A stretch of 64,000 nucleotides of DNA from an uncultured Gemmiger sp. (GCF_934561205.1 NZ_CAKTFU010000003.1:1-64000), one strand, 5' to 3'. Positions 17,312 to 26,183 are shown, counted from the first letter of the stretch. Notes: generated by a model from the letters alone, not told the origin. Made by a program: numbers and translations.

Positions 17312-18631
17312 ATGTGGTACGAGGAAGCCGTTGTCTATCAAATTTACCCGCTGGGGTTGTGCGGCGCGCCGCTGCAAAACGAGGAGCCGGACGGCGCGGA
17401 CAACCACCGTCTGCTGCGCCTGCTGGATTGGGTGGCGCACATCAAAAAGCTGGGCGCGACCTGCGTTTTGTTCAACCCCTTGATGGAAAGCGACGCCCAC
17501 GGCTACGACACCCGCGATTATAACCAGGTGGATCGCCGCTTGGGCAGCAAGCAGGATCTGCAGCAGGTGTGCAGCGCCCTGCACGCTGCGGGCATCCGTG
17601 TGCTGTTTGATGGTGTGTTCAACCATGTGGGGCGCGGCTTCTGGGCGTTCAAGGACGTGCAGCAGCGCCGCTGGGACAGCCCTTATAAGGACTGGTTCCA
17701 CATCAGCTTTGACGGCAACACCAACTATAACGACGGCTTCTGGTACGAATCGTGGGAGGGCTGCAACGAGCTGGTCAAGCTCAACCTGCAAAATCCGCAG
17801 GTAAAGCAGCACCTGTTTGACGCCGTGCGCGGCTGGGTGCGCGATTATGACATTGACGGTCTGCGTCTGGACGTGGCATACTGCCTTGACCTCGGCTTTT
17901 TGGGGGAGCTGCGCGGTCTTGCCAACGGTATCAAGCCCGATTTTGTGCTGGTGGGCGAAACCCTGCACGGCGACTACAACCGTTGGGTCAACGACCACGC
18001 CTGCCACAGCGTGACCAACTACGAGTGCTATAAGGGGCTGTATTCCAGCTTTAACACCGGCAATATGCACGAGATCAGCTACAGCTTAAACCGCCAGTTC
18101 GGGTCCGAGCCGTGGTGCCTGTACACCGGCAAGCATCTGCTCAGCTTTGTGGATAACCACGATGTGACGCGCATTGCCACGATCCTGACTGACAAAAATC
18201 ACCTAAAGCCCGTCTATGGTCTGACCTTTGGTATGCCCGGTGTGCCCGCCGTCTACTACGGCAGTGAGTGGGGCATGGAAGGGGACAAGCGCAACGGCGA
18301 CCCGACCCTGCGCCCCGCCGTGGAAACCCCGCAGGAAACCGAGCTGACCGCATGGATCGCCGCACTCGCCAAGGCAAAGACCGGCAGCAAGGCGCTGTGC
18401 TACGGCAGCTACCGCAATGTGCTGGTGCAGCCCAAGCAGCTGATTTTTGAGCGCTGCGCCGACGGCGAGCGGGTGCTGGTTGCCATCAACGCCGATGCAA
18501 ACCCCTTTGATGCCCACTTCGACGCGGGCTGCGGGCGCGCGGTGGACTTGATCGACGGCACCGACCACGACTTCGGCGGCGGCAGCAAGCTGGAACCGTA
18601 CAGCTGCCATTTCTGGAAGTGTGAACGCTAA
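17312..18631 (+). CDS. GH13 alpha-amylase-family glycoside hydrolase, cytosolic
   Basis: A 439-residue (beta/alpha)8 enzyme with the usual GH13 motifs: DGVFNHVG (region I), GLRLDVA with the nucleophile D187 (region II), LVGETLHG with the acid/base E216 (region III) and FVDNHD with D284 (region IV). A short C-terminal beta domain follows (ERVLVAINADANPF). There is no signal peptide, so the substrate should be an imported maltodextrin or similar alpha-glucan; exact specificity cannot be told. The HAD gene starts 15 bp downstream. Confidence 0.9.
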   Translation: MWYEEAVVYQIYPLGLCGAPLQNEEPDGADNHRLLRLLDWVAHIKKLGATCVLFNPLMESDAHGYDTRDYNQVDRRLGSKQDLQQVCSALHAAGIRVLFDGVFNHVGRGFWAFKDVQQRRWDSPYKDWFHISFDGNTNYNDGFWYESWEGCNELVKLNLQNPQVKQHLFDAVRGWVRDYDIDGLRLDVAYCLDLGFLGELRGLANGIKPDFVLVGETLHGDYNRWVNDHACHSVTNYECYKGLYSSFNTGNMHEISYSLNRQFGSEPWCLYTGKHLLSFVDNHDVTRIATILTDKNHLKPVYGLTFGMPGVPAVYYGSEWGMEGDKRNGDPTLRPAVETPQETELTAWIAALAKAKTGSKALCYGSYRNVLVQPKQLIFERCADGERVLVAINADANPFDAHFDAGCGRAVDLIDGTDHDFGGGSKLEPYSCHFWKCER

Positions 18632-18646
18632 GGAGGAAAATTCGCT

Positions 18647-19426
18647 GTGCATCCGATAAAAATCGTGTTTTTTGATATTGACGGCACACTGATCGATATG
18701 CAGACCAAGCGCATTACCCCCGCCACGCTGGAAACCCTGCGCCGTCTGCGCGCGGGCGGGGTCAAAATCTGCCTGGCCACGGGGCGCTCGCCCATCACAC
18801 TGCCGGACATTCCCAACGTGAAATTTGACGCTTACCTGACTTTCAACGGTTCTTTGTGCTACACCGAAACCGAAACCATTTTCAGCAACCCCCTCGCCCC
18901 CGACGATGTGCGCACACTGGTGCGCAATGCCACGGCTCTGGGGCGCCCTGTGGCTGCCGCCATGCGGGACGAGCTGGCCGCCAACGGGGCTGACCAAGAT
19001 TTGACGGACTACTTTGCCATTGCCAACGAGGTGCCGCGCATCGTGCCGGATTTTGATGACCTGTGCAATACAAAGGACATTTATCAGGTTATGTTGGGTT
19101 GCCGCGCCGCGGATTACGAGGCTGTTTTGCAGGGGGCGCACGGGGCAAAAATTGCCGCCTGGTGGGACCGCGCCGTGGATGTCATCCCGGCGGGCGGCGG
19201 CAAGGGCATCGGCATACAAAAAACGCTTGCCTATTTCGGGTTGACCCCCGCGCAGGCGGCAGCCTTTGGGGACGGCAACAACGACTGCGAAATGCTGGAC
19301 GCCGTGGGCACGGGCATTGCCATGGGCAATGCCTCGCCGGAATTGAAAGCCCGTGCCAATGCCGTCTGCGGCGATGTCGCACAGGATGGTGTTTACCGGT
19401 ATTGCTTAGAACAGCACTGGATTTGA
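18647..19426 (+). CDS. HAD-superfamily phosphatase (Cof type)
   Basis: A 259-residue protein with motif I FFDIDGTLID at the N-terminus, motif II CLATGRS, a Cof-type C2 cap, the motif III Lys (GGGKGIGI) and motif IV FGDGNNDCEML. These enzymes dephosphorylate sugar phosphates, nucleotides or cofactors; the substrate cannot be read. The start is GTG 18647, eight bases after AAGGAGG; the gene follows the GH13 gene by 15 bp. Confidence 0.85.
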   Translation: MHPIKIVFFDIDGTLIDMQTKRITPATLETLRRLRAGGVKICLATGRSPITLPDIPNVKFDAYLTFNGSLCYTETETIFSNPLAPDDVRTLVRNATALGRPVAAAMRDELAANGADQDLTDYFAIANEVPRIVPDFDDLCNTKDIYQVMLGCRAADYEAVLQGAHGAKIAAWWDRAVDVIPAGGGKGIGIQKTLAYFGLTPAQAAAFGDGNNDCEMLDAVGTGIAMGNASPELKARANAVCGDVAQDGVYRYCLEQHWI

Positions 19427-19441
19427 CGGACATTACATAAC

Positions 19442-19482
19442 AAAAAAGGTTTGGACAGGCGAAAGCCTGTCCAAACCTTTTT
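19442..19482. terminator. Bidirectional terminator between HAD and mscL genes
   Basis: A perfect stem of about 16 bp (AAAGGTTTGGACAGGC with a GAAA loop) with A-tract and T-tract on its two sides; it serves both converging genes. Confidence 0.9.
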
Positions 19483-19503
19483 CTGCTTTTTATGTTTCTG
19501 CGG

Positions 19504-19911
19504 TTATTGGTCGCCGCCGCGCTTTTTCAGCTCTGCCAGAATTTCAGCCAGCAGCTCCTCCTGCGTGGGGGCTTTGGGTGCCGGTGCTTCGGGGGCGGGT
19601 TCCTCCTTTTTGCCAAACTCCAGCAGCTTGTTCATGCCTTTCAGCATTAGGAACAAAACCAGCGCCAGAATCAAAAAGTTGATCACCGCCGACACAAACG
19701 CGCCGATGCCCAAATTGATATCAAAGGGCAGATGCAGCACGACCTCGCTGAAATCCGCCTTAAACAAAATGCCGATGACGGGGTTGATGATGTTCTCGGT
19801 CAGGGAGGTGACCAGCGCACTGAACGCACCGCCGATCAAAACACCGACGGCCATATCCATCATGTTGCCTTTTAGGGCAAAAGCCTTAAACTCTTCCAAA
19901 AACTTCTTCAT
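19504..19911 (-). CDS. mscL: Large-conductance mechanosensitive channel MscL
   Basis: A 135-residue protein with the MscL layout: an N-terminal amphipathic helix (FLEEFKAFALKGN), first membrane helix with the gate sequence AVGVLIGGAFSALVTSL, a periplasm-side loop, second helix FLILALVLFLMLKGMN, and a charged C-terminal bundle (TQEELLAEILAEL). It opens as a pentamer under hypo-osmotic shock. A Pro/Ala-rich linker between helix two and the bundle is slightly longer than usual. It follows the mrp gene by 22 bp. Confidence 0.95.
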   Translation of the reverse strand: MKKFLEEFKAFALKGNMMDMAVGVLIGGAFSALVTSLTENIINPVIGILFKADFSEVVLHLPFDINLGIGAFVSAVINFLILALVLFLMLKGMNKLLEFGKKEEPAPEAPAPKAPTQEELLAEILAELKKRGGDQ

Positions 19912-19933
19912 ACCGCATCCCTCACTTTGCTAT

Positions 19934-20752
19934 TTACTTCAGCAGCTTTGCCACGGCGTTGGCAGCGCCGTCCAGCGAATCCCCTGCGAACATCTCGATC
20001 ATGCCGGCGTCGGCCTCCTTGGCCAGTTCGGGGTCGATGGGCATCTTGGCCAGAACAGGCAGGCTGTACTTGGCGGCGATCTCGTCCACATGGCTGTCGC
20101 CAAAGACGTTGATATGCTTGCCGCAGTCGGGGCAGACAGCGTAGCTCATATTCTCGACCAGGCCGAGAATGGGCACGTTCATCATCTGGGCCATCTGCAC
20201 GGCCTTGCCCACGATCATGCCCACCAGCTCCTGCGGGCTGGACACAATGACAATGCCGTCCACGGGCAGGGTCTGGAACACGGTCAGCGGCACGTCGCCG
20301 GTGCCCGGAGGCATATCCACAAACAGGAAATCCACATCCCACACCACGTCCTGCCAGAACTGCTTGACAGCACCGGCAATCACGGGGCCGCGCCATACCA
20401 CGGGGGCTTCGGGGTCGTCCAGCAGCAGGTTGATGCTCATCACCTGCACGCCGGTGCGGCTTTCCACGGGGCTGATGCTCTCACCGTCGCCGGTGGCGGG
20501 GCCTTTCACGCCGAACAGGCGGGGGATGGACGGGCCGGTGATATCAGCGTCCAGAACGCCGGCCTTGTAGCCCATGCGGCGCATCGAAACGGCCAGCATG
20601 GCGCTGGTCATGCTCTTGCCGACGCCGCCCTTGCCGGACACAACGCCGATGACCTTTTTGATACGGCTGTTCTTGTGCGGCGGCTCGTGGCTCGGCGCGC
20701 GGTGATCGCAGTTTGCGCTGCAGCTGCTGCAATCGTGCGTACATTCACTCAT
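19934..20752 (-). CDS. mrp: Mrp/NBP35-type iron-sulfur cluster carrier ATPase
   Basis: A 272-residue P-loop protein of the Mrp (ApbC) group. It has a deviant Walker A GKGGVGKS at about 41, an FVDMPPGTGD switch II and the conserved CPDCG pair at about 207 that holds a bridging cluster. A second Cys cluster at the N-terminus (C4, C8, C11, C15) is typical of the clostridial form. It loads or moves Fe-S clusters to apoproteins in the cytosol. It may be cotranscribed with mscL (22-bp gap), although their roles are unrelated. Confidence 0.9.
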   Translation of the reverse strand: MSECTHDCSSCSANCDHRAPSHEPPHKNSRIKKVIGVVSGKGGVGKSMTSAMLAVSMRRMGYKAGVLDADITGPSIPRLFGVKGPATGDGESISPVESRTGVQVMSINLLLDDPEAPVVWRGPVIAGAVKQFWQDVVWDVDFLFVDMPPGTGDVPLTVFQTLPVDGIVIVSSPQELVGMIVGKAVQMAQMMNVPILGLVENMSYAVCPDCGKHINVFGDSHVDEIAAKYSLPVLAKMPIDPELAKEADAGMIEMFAGDSLDGAANAVAKLLK

Positions 20753-20913
20753 TGCTTACTTGCTCCTTCTTGAACGGCAGGCACAGCCCGCCGCGTTTTT
20801 GCATACGCCAATAGTTTAACAAATCCTGACGGAAAATGCAATACTTACCAATACCATATCGGCATATTACAGGAAAACCCCGCATACCGTATCGGTAGGG
20901 AAGGGGGTGCCCC

Positions 20914-22227
20914 ATGGCACAGCGCAGCGTTTACCTGAAGAATGCGGCCCGGCTGGCAGTATCGGGCATGGTGCTGCGGCTGCTGGGCATGGGCTACCGC
21001 GTGTTTTTGTCCCACCGTTTGGGCACCGAGGGTATGGGCCTGTACCAGCTTGTTTTGGCGGTGTACACGGTGTTTGTGGCGCTGGCGTCGTCGGGGCTGA
21101 ATGTTGCCTCCACCCGTTTGGCGGCGCAAAGCCTGGCGCGCGGGCGGGGCATGGCGGCAACGCTGCGCAGCCTGTGCGGTACGGCGCTTTGCTTTGGCAC
21201 GGCGGCCATGGTGCTGCAATTCGCCCTGGCGGGGGTGTGCGCGCGGGTGTTTTTGCACGATATCCGCGCCGAGATGCCGCTGCGTATTCTGGCGCTCAGT
21301 CTGCCGTTTCTTGCGGTGGCGGGGGCAGTGCGCGGCTGTTTTTTGGCGGCGCGCAAGGTAAAGCCCAACATTACGGCGCAATTCGTCGAACAGCTGGTGC
21401 GCATGACCACGGCGGCGTGTGCTTTGCAGATGTGGCAGCACTGGGGCGCGGGGTATGCCTGCGGGGCGGTGCTGCTGGGCAATACCGTCAGCGAGGCGGT
21501 GTCCTGCGGGATTATGCTGGCTTTTGCCGCTAAAACGCCGGAATTTGCCGCAACCCCCGCCGAGCCGCTGCACCCCTACACCGCCAAGGAGTTGTATGCC
21601 ATCGTCCTGCCGGTCGAGGGCAGCCGCCTGCTGGCAGGGGGCTTGCAGGCGGCGGAAAGCGGGCTGATCCCGTACACGCTGACGCTGTACACGGGCAGCC
21701 GTGCCGACGCATTGGCGCAGTATGGTGCCTTAAAAGGCATGGCATTGCCGCTGCTGTTTTTCCCGTTTTCGGTGCTGGCAGCGCTGTCCGGCCTGCTGAT
21801 GCCGGAAATTACCCGCGCCCACACCGCCCGCAACATGGCGCGGGTGCGGCATCTGGTGCGGCGTATGCTGGCGGTCACGGGGGCACTGTCGATACTGGCG
21901 GGGCTGGGGTTTGCGCTGGCGGGCGCACCGCTGGCGGAACTTTTGTACGGCGACCCCGCCGTGGGGGTGTATGTGCGGCACCTGAGCGCCGCCGCGCCGT
22001 TTATGTATATGGAAAGCATGGTGGACGGCGTGCTGAAGGGGCTGGGCGAGCAGCTGGCGAGCTTTCGGTATTCGCTGCTGGACTCGGCCTTTCGCATAAC
22101 GGCCATCATGCTGCTGTTGCCGCGCTATGGCATGGGGGCGTTTTTGGGTATCATGGTGGCATCCAACGCGATGACCTGCCTGTTGAATATGAACCGTATG
22201 CGCAAAAAGCTCAAGGCAGCGTCATAA
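20914..22227 (+). CDS. SpoVB/MATE-like oligosaccharide flippase
   Basis: A 437-residue polytopic protein with about 12-14 hydrophobic helices. The N-terminus (NAARLAVSGMVLRLLGMGYRVFLSHRLG) and the AQFVEQLVR segment are typical of stage V sporulation protein B and related polysaccharide flippases of the MOP superfamily. SpoVB acts in spore cortex synthesis in Bacillus; close relatives in non-sporulating species move lipid-linked wall precursors. It is transcribed on its own, divergently from mrp, and ends at a strong terminator. The start at 20914 follows GGGAAGGGGG. Confidence 0.8.
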   Translation: MAQRSVYLKNAARLAVSGMVLRLLGMGYRVFLSHRLGTEGMGLYQLVLAVYTVFVALASSGLNVASTRLAAQSLARGRGMAATLRSLCGTALCFGTAAMVLQFALAGVCARVFLHDIRAEMPLRILALSLPFLAVAGAVRGCFLAARKVKPNITAQFVEQLVRMTTAACALQMWQHWGAGYACGAVLLGNTVSEAVSCGIMLAFAAKTPEFAATPAEPLHPYTAKELYAIVLPVEGSRLLAGGLQAAESGLIPYTLTLYTGSRADALAQYGALKGMALPLLFFPFSVLAALSGLLMPEITRAHTARNMARVRHLVRRMLAVTGALSILAGLGFALAGAPLAELLYGDPAVGVYVRHLSAAAPFMYMESMVDGVLKGLGEQLASFRYSLLDSAFRITAIMLLLPRYGMGAFLGIMVASNAMTCLLNMNRMRKKLKAAS

Positions 22228-22232
22228 AAAAT

Positions 22233-22265
22233 GTGCCGGGGCATCGCCCCGGCACACGGTTTTTG
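22233..22265. terminator. Bidirectional terminator between flippase and ABC exporter
   Basis: A 10-bp GC stem (GTGCCGGGGC with an ATC loop); T-tracts follow on both strands. Confidence 0.85.
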
Positions 22266-22272
22266 TATAGGG

Positions 22273-24033
22273 TTACAGCGTCTGCCCGCTTACCAGACCG
22301 TTCCACAGACGGTAATAAATGCCTTTCTGCGCCAGCAGCTCGGCGTGGCTGCCTTCCTCCTCAATGCCGTCTTTGCCCAGCACCAGGATGCGGTCGGCGT
22401 TTTGGATGGTCGTCAGGCGGTGCGCAATGGTCAGCGTCGTGCGGCCAACGGCCAGCTTGTCCAGACTTTGCCCGACAAGGATCTCACTCTCATTGTCCAG
22501 GGCGCTGGTTGCTTCGTCCAGCAGCAGAATACGCGGGTTCTTCAAAAATACCCGTGCAATGGAAATGCGCTGCTTCTGCCCGCCGCTCAGCTTGACGCCG
22601 CGCTCGCCCACATAGGTGTCGTAGCCGCTTTTCAGCGCGCGCACAAACTCGTCGGCACCCGCTAGGCGGGCGGCTTCCTCAATTTCGGCGCGGGTGGCAT
22701 CGGGGCGTCCGTAGGCGATGTTTTCCGCCACCGTGCCGCTGAACAGGTAAACGTCCTGCTGCACCACGCCAATGGCACTGCGCAGGCTGTGCAGCGTCAC
22801 GCTGCGCACGTCCTGCCCGTCGATCAGAATACGGCCGCCCGTGACATCGTAAAAGCGGGGGATCAGGTTGCACAGGGTGGTTTTGCCGCCGCCGCTGGGG
22901 CCGACCAGCGCCAGACTTTCGCCGGGGTGGATGGTCAAATTGACGTGGCGCAGCACCTTGTTGTGGTCGTCAGGGTACTCAAAGCTGACGTCCTGCAGCT
23001 CAATGCCGCCCTGCGTGACCTGCAGCGCCTTGGCGTCGGGGGCGTCGGCAATGGCAATGGGGGTGTCCATGATTTCGGCAAAGCGCTCGATGCCCGTCAT
23101 GCCGCGCTGGAACTGCTCGGCAAATTCTACGATGCGGCGAATGGTGGCAATCAGCGTAGATACATACAAAACATAGGCGACCAAATCGCCGGGCGTGATG
23201 GCGCCGTACACCAGAAACAGACCGCCCGCCAGAATGACCACCAGATACATCAAGCCGTCAAACAGACGTGTCGAGGTGTTGAACGCCGCCATAGCGTAGT
23301 AGCCCTTGGTTTTGATGGCCTCAAACGCGCGGTTGCCCTGCTCAAACTTTTCGCGCTCCAGATCCTCGGCGGCAAACGCCTTGACGACGCGCTGCCCCAG
23401 CAGGCTGTCCTCGATGGTGGCGTTCAGCTCACCGATCTGGAACCGCTGCTCGCGAAAACGGGCGCGCAGCTTCTGGTTCAGCTTGACCGAAACCACACCC
23501 ATCAGCGGCACACAGGCGAACACCACCAGCGTCAGCAGCACGCTGGACTGGCACAAAATCACAAAGGATGCGGCGATCTTGATGCCCGCAATGAAAAATT
23601 CCTCGGGGCAGTGGTGGGCAAACTCGGTCACATCAAACAGGTCGTTGGTAATGCGGCCCATGATTTGCCCGACTTTGGTGTTGTTGTAATAGGTGTGGTC
23701 CAGCCGCAGCAGGTGGTCAAAGGCATCGCGGCGCATGTCGGTTTCAATATGCACGCCCATAATGTGGCCGACGCTGGACATGAAATACTGCGCTGCTGCG
23801 TCAATAATGCGCAGCACCAGATACAGCGCCGCCAGCTTCAGCACCAGCGCGGCGGTCAACGAGCCGACCGAGTTGGTCAGCGTGCTCATGATTTTGGGCA
23901 GGATGATATCGCACAGGGTGGTCAGTGCGGCGCAGAAAAGGTCAAAGCACAAAACGCCCTTGTACTTGGCCAGATAAGGCATAAAGCGGCGCATCAGTGC
24001 GCCGTTGCTGTTTTTGCGTTCGTTATTTGCCAT
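22273..24033 (-). CDS. ABC exporter with fused membrane and ATPase domains
   Basis: I start this at ATG 24033, 11 bases after AAAGGAG; the open frame extends to 24264 but crosses repeats. The 586-residue protein has a six-helix membrane domain (about 1-310) and one ATPase domain: Walker A GPSGGGKTT, Q-loop VVQQDVYLFSG, signature LSGGQKQR and Walker B ILLLDEATSALD. This is the MsbA/LmrA-like half transporter form, which works as a homodimer or with a partner; no partner gene is adjacent, so a homodimer is likely. The substrate (lipid, drug or peptide) is unknown. Confidence 0.9.
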   Translation of the reverse strand: MANNERKNSNGALMRRFMPYLAKYKGVLCFDLFCAALTTLCDIILPKIMSTLTNSVGSLTAALVLKLAALYLVLRIIDAAAQYFMSSVGHIMGVHIETDMRRDAFDHLLRLDHTYYNNTKVGQIMGRITNDLFDVTEFAHHCPEEFFIAGIKIAASFVILCQSSVLLTLVVFACVPLMGVVSVKLNQKLRARFREQRFQIGELNATIEDSLLGQRVVKAFAAEDLEREKFEQGNRAFEAIKTKGYYAMAAFNTSTRLFDGLMYLVVILAGGLFLVYGAITPGDLVAYVLYVSTLIATIRRIVEFAEQFQRGMTGIERFAEIMDTPIAIADAPDAKALQVTQGGIELQDVSFEYPDDHNKVLRHVNLTIHPGESLALVGPSGGGKTTLCNLIPRFYDVTGGRILIDGQDVRSVTLHSLRSAIGVVQQDVYLFSGTVAENIAYGRPDATRAEIEEAARLAGADEFVRALKSGYDTYVGERGVKLSGGQKQRISIARVFLKNPRILLLDEATSALDNESEILVGQSLDKLAVGRTTLTIAHRLTTIQNADRILVLGKDGIEEEGSHAELLAQKGIYYRLWNGLVSGQTL

Positions 24034-24071
24034 AAAAACAAGGTTCTCCTTTTGGTAATGTTCACAAGAAA

Positions 24072-24089
24072 GCCGCCCGAAAGGGCGGC
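24072..24089. repeat. Hairpin repeat, copy 1
   Basis: GCCGCCC-GAAA-GGGCGGC, an exact match to 24318-24335. The two copies bracket the palindromic element at 24122-24260. This copy lies in the leader of the ABC exporter. Confidence 0.75.
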
Positions 24090-24121
24090 GCAGTTTGCAG
24101 AAAAAGTTACTTGCCGGAAGA

Positions 24122-24260
24122 TTTGTAGGGATGGGTCTTGACCCATCCGCACATTTGGCCGCGCGCAGCGCATAAAATCGCGCCGAATGGCGCGCGGTTA
24201 TCTCGCAGTGTCGTGCTTTTGGCAAGGCAGCACGGAACGGTCGAGACCGTTCCCTACAAA
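24122..24260. repeat. MITE-like palindromic element
   Basis: A 139-bp non-coding unit whose ends are perfect inverted repeats (TTTGTAGGGA and TCCCTACAAA). Inside each end lies a second short palindrome (GATGGGTC..GACCCATC on the left, GAACGGTC..GACCGTTC on the right), and the middle is an imperfect GC stem. It encodes nothing and could fold into one long hairpin. No second copy is in the window. Its form is that of a non-autonomous mobile repeat. Confidence 0.65.
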
Positions 24261-24293
24261 GCATTCGATAGGTTGCAAATGCTGCATAAAGTC

Positions 24294-24315
24294 AAAAAAG
24301 GTTTTTCGACAACCT
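24294..24315 (-). terminator. Terminator of the SGNH hydrolase gene
   Basis: On the minus strand, AGGTT and AACCT form a short stem followed by a run of T; the GC hairpin at 24318-24335 just before it may add to termination. Confidence 0.5.
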
Positions 24316-24317
24316 GA

Positions 24318-24335
24318 GCCGCCCGAAAGGGCGGC
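24318..24335. repeat. Hairpin repeat, copy 2
   Basis: An exact second copy of the 18-base hairpin at 24072-24089, placed directly after the SGNH gene. Confidence 0.75.
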
Positions 24336-24341
24336 ATGGGA

Positions 24342-26183
24342 TTATGTTTCGGGGACGTCGGTGGTTTCGGGGGCGGGGTCACTTTCACCGCTTGGTTCGT
24401 TGGTGGTTTCCGACTCTGATGGTGCGGTCGGCGGCTCCGTCGGTGTGGTGGTTTCCGTCGGTGTGGTGGTTTCCGTCGGCGTTGTAGGCTCCGTCGGCGT
24501 GGTAGGTTCCGTGGGCGTTGTAGGCTCCGTCGGCGTGGTAGGCTCCGTCGGTGCGGTAGGTTCCGGCGGCGTGGTAGGCTCCGTCGGTGTGGTAGGCTCC
24601 GTCGGTGTCGGCGTCGGGGTTGCTGTGGGCGTTGCCGTCGGAGTAGGTGTCGGAGTGGGTGTTGGAGTGGGTGTCGGAGTGGGTGTTGCCGTGGGCGTGG
24701 CCGTCGGCTTGGCGCTCGGTGTGGCCGTAGGTGTGGGAGTGGCGGCAGCTTTGGTCTGTGTACAGCCGGTGTGTTTGCAGTGGAAAGCGCCGTCCTCACC
24801 GGCTGTATCGCTCCAGGCGTGCTCCTGATAGAGCGCTTTGTTTACCGTTACGGTCTCGCCGCACAGGCTGCAATTATACACATAGCCGTGTACGGCGGTG
24901 CAGTCGGCGGGGTATTGGGTGGAACCTTCATTCAGAGAAAGCGGCGATTTACCGCTGTATTCTTCCGAGTTGGGATAGGTATGTTCGCACTTTGCAAACA
25001 CGGCGGTCACAACCTCGCCGCCGGCATTGGCCGTGGCGGGCATGGTAAAGGCAAGGGTGGCATCTGTGTAAAGGGCACCGTCGCTGGCCAGCCAGCCGCG
25101 GAATACCCAACCCTTATCGGCCGTGGCTGTCACGGCGGCGGCAACACCGCCCTTGCTTACCAGCTGGCTGGTCGAACCGGACAGCACACCGTTGCCCTGC
25201 ACGACAAATTCCAGCGGAACCTTGGCATCGCGCACGGCGATGGGATCTTCCTTGATCAAATTGACAGGTACGCCCACGGGGGTCGGGATCGTGCCCAAGG
25301 GCTGGGGGCGTCGATCCTCCGTGATGTAGGCGTGGGTGCGCACATACTGAAACAACGCTGTTACGGCGGTTTTGGAAAGGTGCACGCCGTCCGACAGCGT
25401 GTAGTCTTTTTTGGCCCAGCCTGTGGATTCGTCCCGCAGGACCTCGGCGGTGTTCAGAAACTTGAAGTCGTTATCCGTGCACATCGTCTCAATGGCGGCA
25501 TTGTAGGCGTCCACCTGTACCATGTCCAGGCGGGTGTTGCTGCGCTGCTTGTCCAGCGGGGGAATGGCGCTGACAATGATATCGCAGTAGGGCCAGGCAT
25601 CGCGAATGGCCTTCAGACCCTTTAAGTAGGTGGAAATAAAGGACGTTGCATCGGTGGAAGTGCCGCTCAGGTTGTTGGTGCCGTAGCAGATGATGATGCG
25701 TTTGGGCTTGAGCATGGCCACAGCCTTGGGCACGGTGTACATCTTGGAGGAACCCGTGAACTGCTCACATTCCAGTGTGGTGATGGCACCCGCCCCCATG
25801 CTGACAACGCCGATATTGTTGGCCGAGGTGGTGAACGCCTTGCCGGTATCGTCGGCGTATAAAAGGTAGCGCGCCGTGTTGGAATCGCCGATAAACAGTG
25901 TCTCGTCCACATAGCTGCGGCCCGCGTCGGCGGTTTCGGGCAGAACCGTGCCGATTTCAGCGGGATCGGTCACGACCGATACCGAGGCCGAGGCTGCACC
26001 GGAGCTTCCGCCGGACGAGGCCGACGCAGGGGAGCCGTTGGGCAGGGCCGAAGGATTCTTGCGTTTGGGGGCGGTCACGACCAGCACAACAGAGACCGCA
26101 ACCGTAACGACCACGGCGGCAGCGGAGGCAATCAGGATGGTCAGCTGTCGGCGTGACAGCGTGGAAAGAAAAGGCATTTTCAT
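24342..26183 (-). CDS. SGNH/GDSL-family hydrolase with long PT-rich tail
   Basis: I start at ATG 26183, eight bases after GGGGAG, giving 613 residues. One membrane helix at about 14-39 anchors it. The SGNH domain (about 90-290) has the FIGDSN block with the nucleophile Ser, a CYGTNN block and a DGVHLS block with the catalytic Asp/His. Such enzymes remove acetyl or acyl groups from glycans. A bacterial-repeat-like beta domain (WVFRGWLASDGALYTD) and Cys-bearing modules follow, then about 125 residues of Pro-Thr repeats with Glu or Ala interruptions. There is no LPXTG anchor, so the tail probably lies within or across the wall. Confidence 0.8.
   Translation of the reverse strand: MKMPFLSTLSRRQLTILIASAAAVVVTVAVSVVLVVTAPKRKNPSALPNGSPASASSGGSSGAASASVSVVTDPAEIGTVLPETADAGRSYVDETLFIGDSNTARYLLYADDTGKAFTTSANNIGVVSMGAGAITTLECEQFTGSSKMYTVPKAVAMLKPKRIIICYGTNNLSGTSTDATSFISTYLKGLKAIRDAWPYCDIIVSAIPPLDKQRSNTRLDMVQVDAYNAAIETMCTDNDFKFLNTAEVLRDESTGWAKKDYTLSDGVHLSKTAVTALFQYVRTHAYITEDRRPQPLGTIPTPVGVPVNLIKEDPIAVRDAKVPLEFVVQGNGVLSGSTSQLVSKGGVAAAVTATADKGWVFRGWLASDGALYTDATLAFTMPATANAGGEVVTAVFAKCEHTYPNSEEYSGKSPLSLNEGSTQYPADCTAVHGYVYNCSLCGETVTVNKALYQEHAWSDTAGEDGAFHCKHTGCTQTKAAATPTPTATPSAKPTATPTATPTPTPTPTPTPTPTPTATPTATPTPTPTEPTTPTEPTTPPEPTAPTEPTTPTEPTTPTEPTTPTEPTTPTETTTPTETTTPTEPPTAPSESETTNEPSGESDPAPETTDVPET
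24421..24740. repeat. In-gene minisatellite coding for PT repeats
   Basis: Short tandem units of 6, 12 and 18 bases (variants of GGCGTGGTAGGCTCCGTC and of GGTGTCGGAGTG) encode (TP)n and TEPT repeats of the SGNH protein. The unit lengths are multiples of three, so expansions keep the reading frame. Confidence 0.8.

Noticed and set aside
22273..24264. The longer ABC exporter reading frame starting at 24264
   Set aside because: The extra 77 residues run through the palindromic element and hairpin; ATG 24033 has a strong ribosome site.
24421..24740. Possible CRISPR array or tandem regulatory repeat
   Set aside because: The repeats are short, in phase with codons and encode the PT tail; there are no unique spacers.
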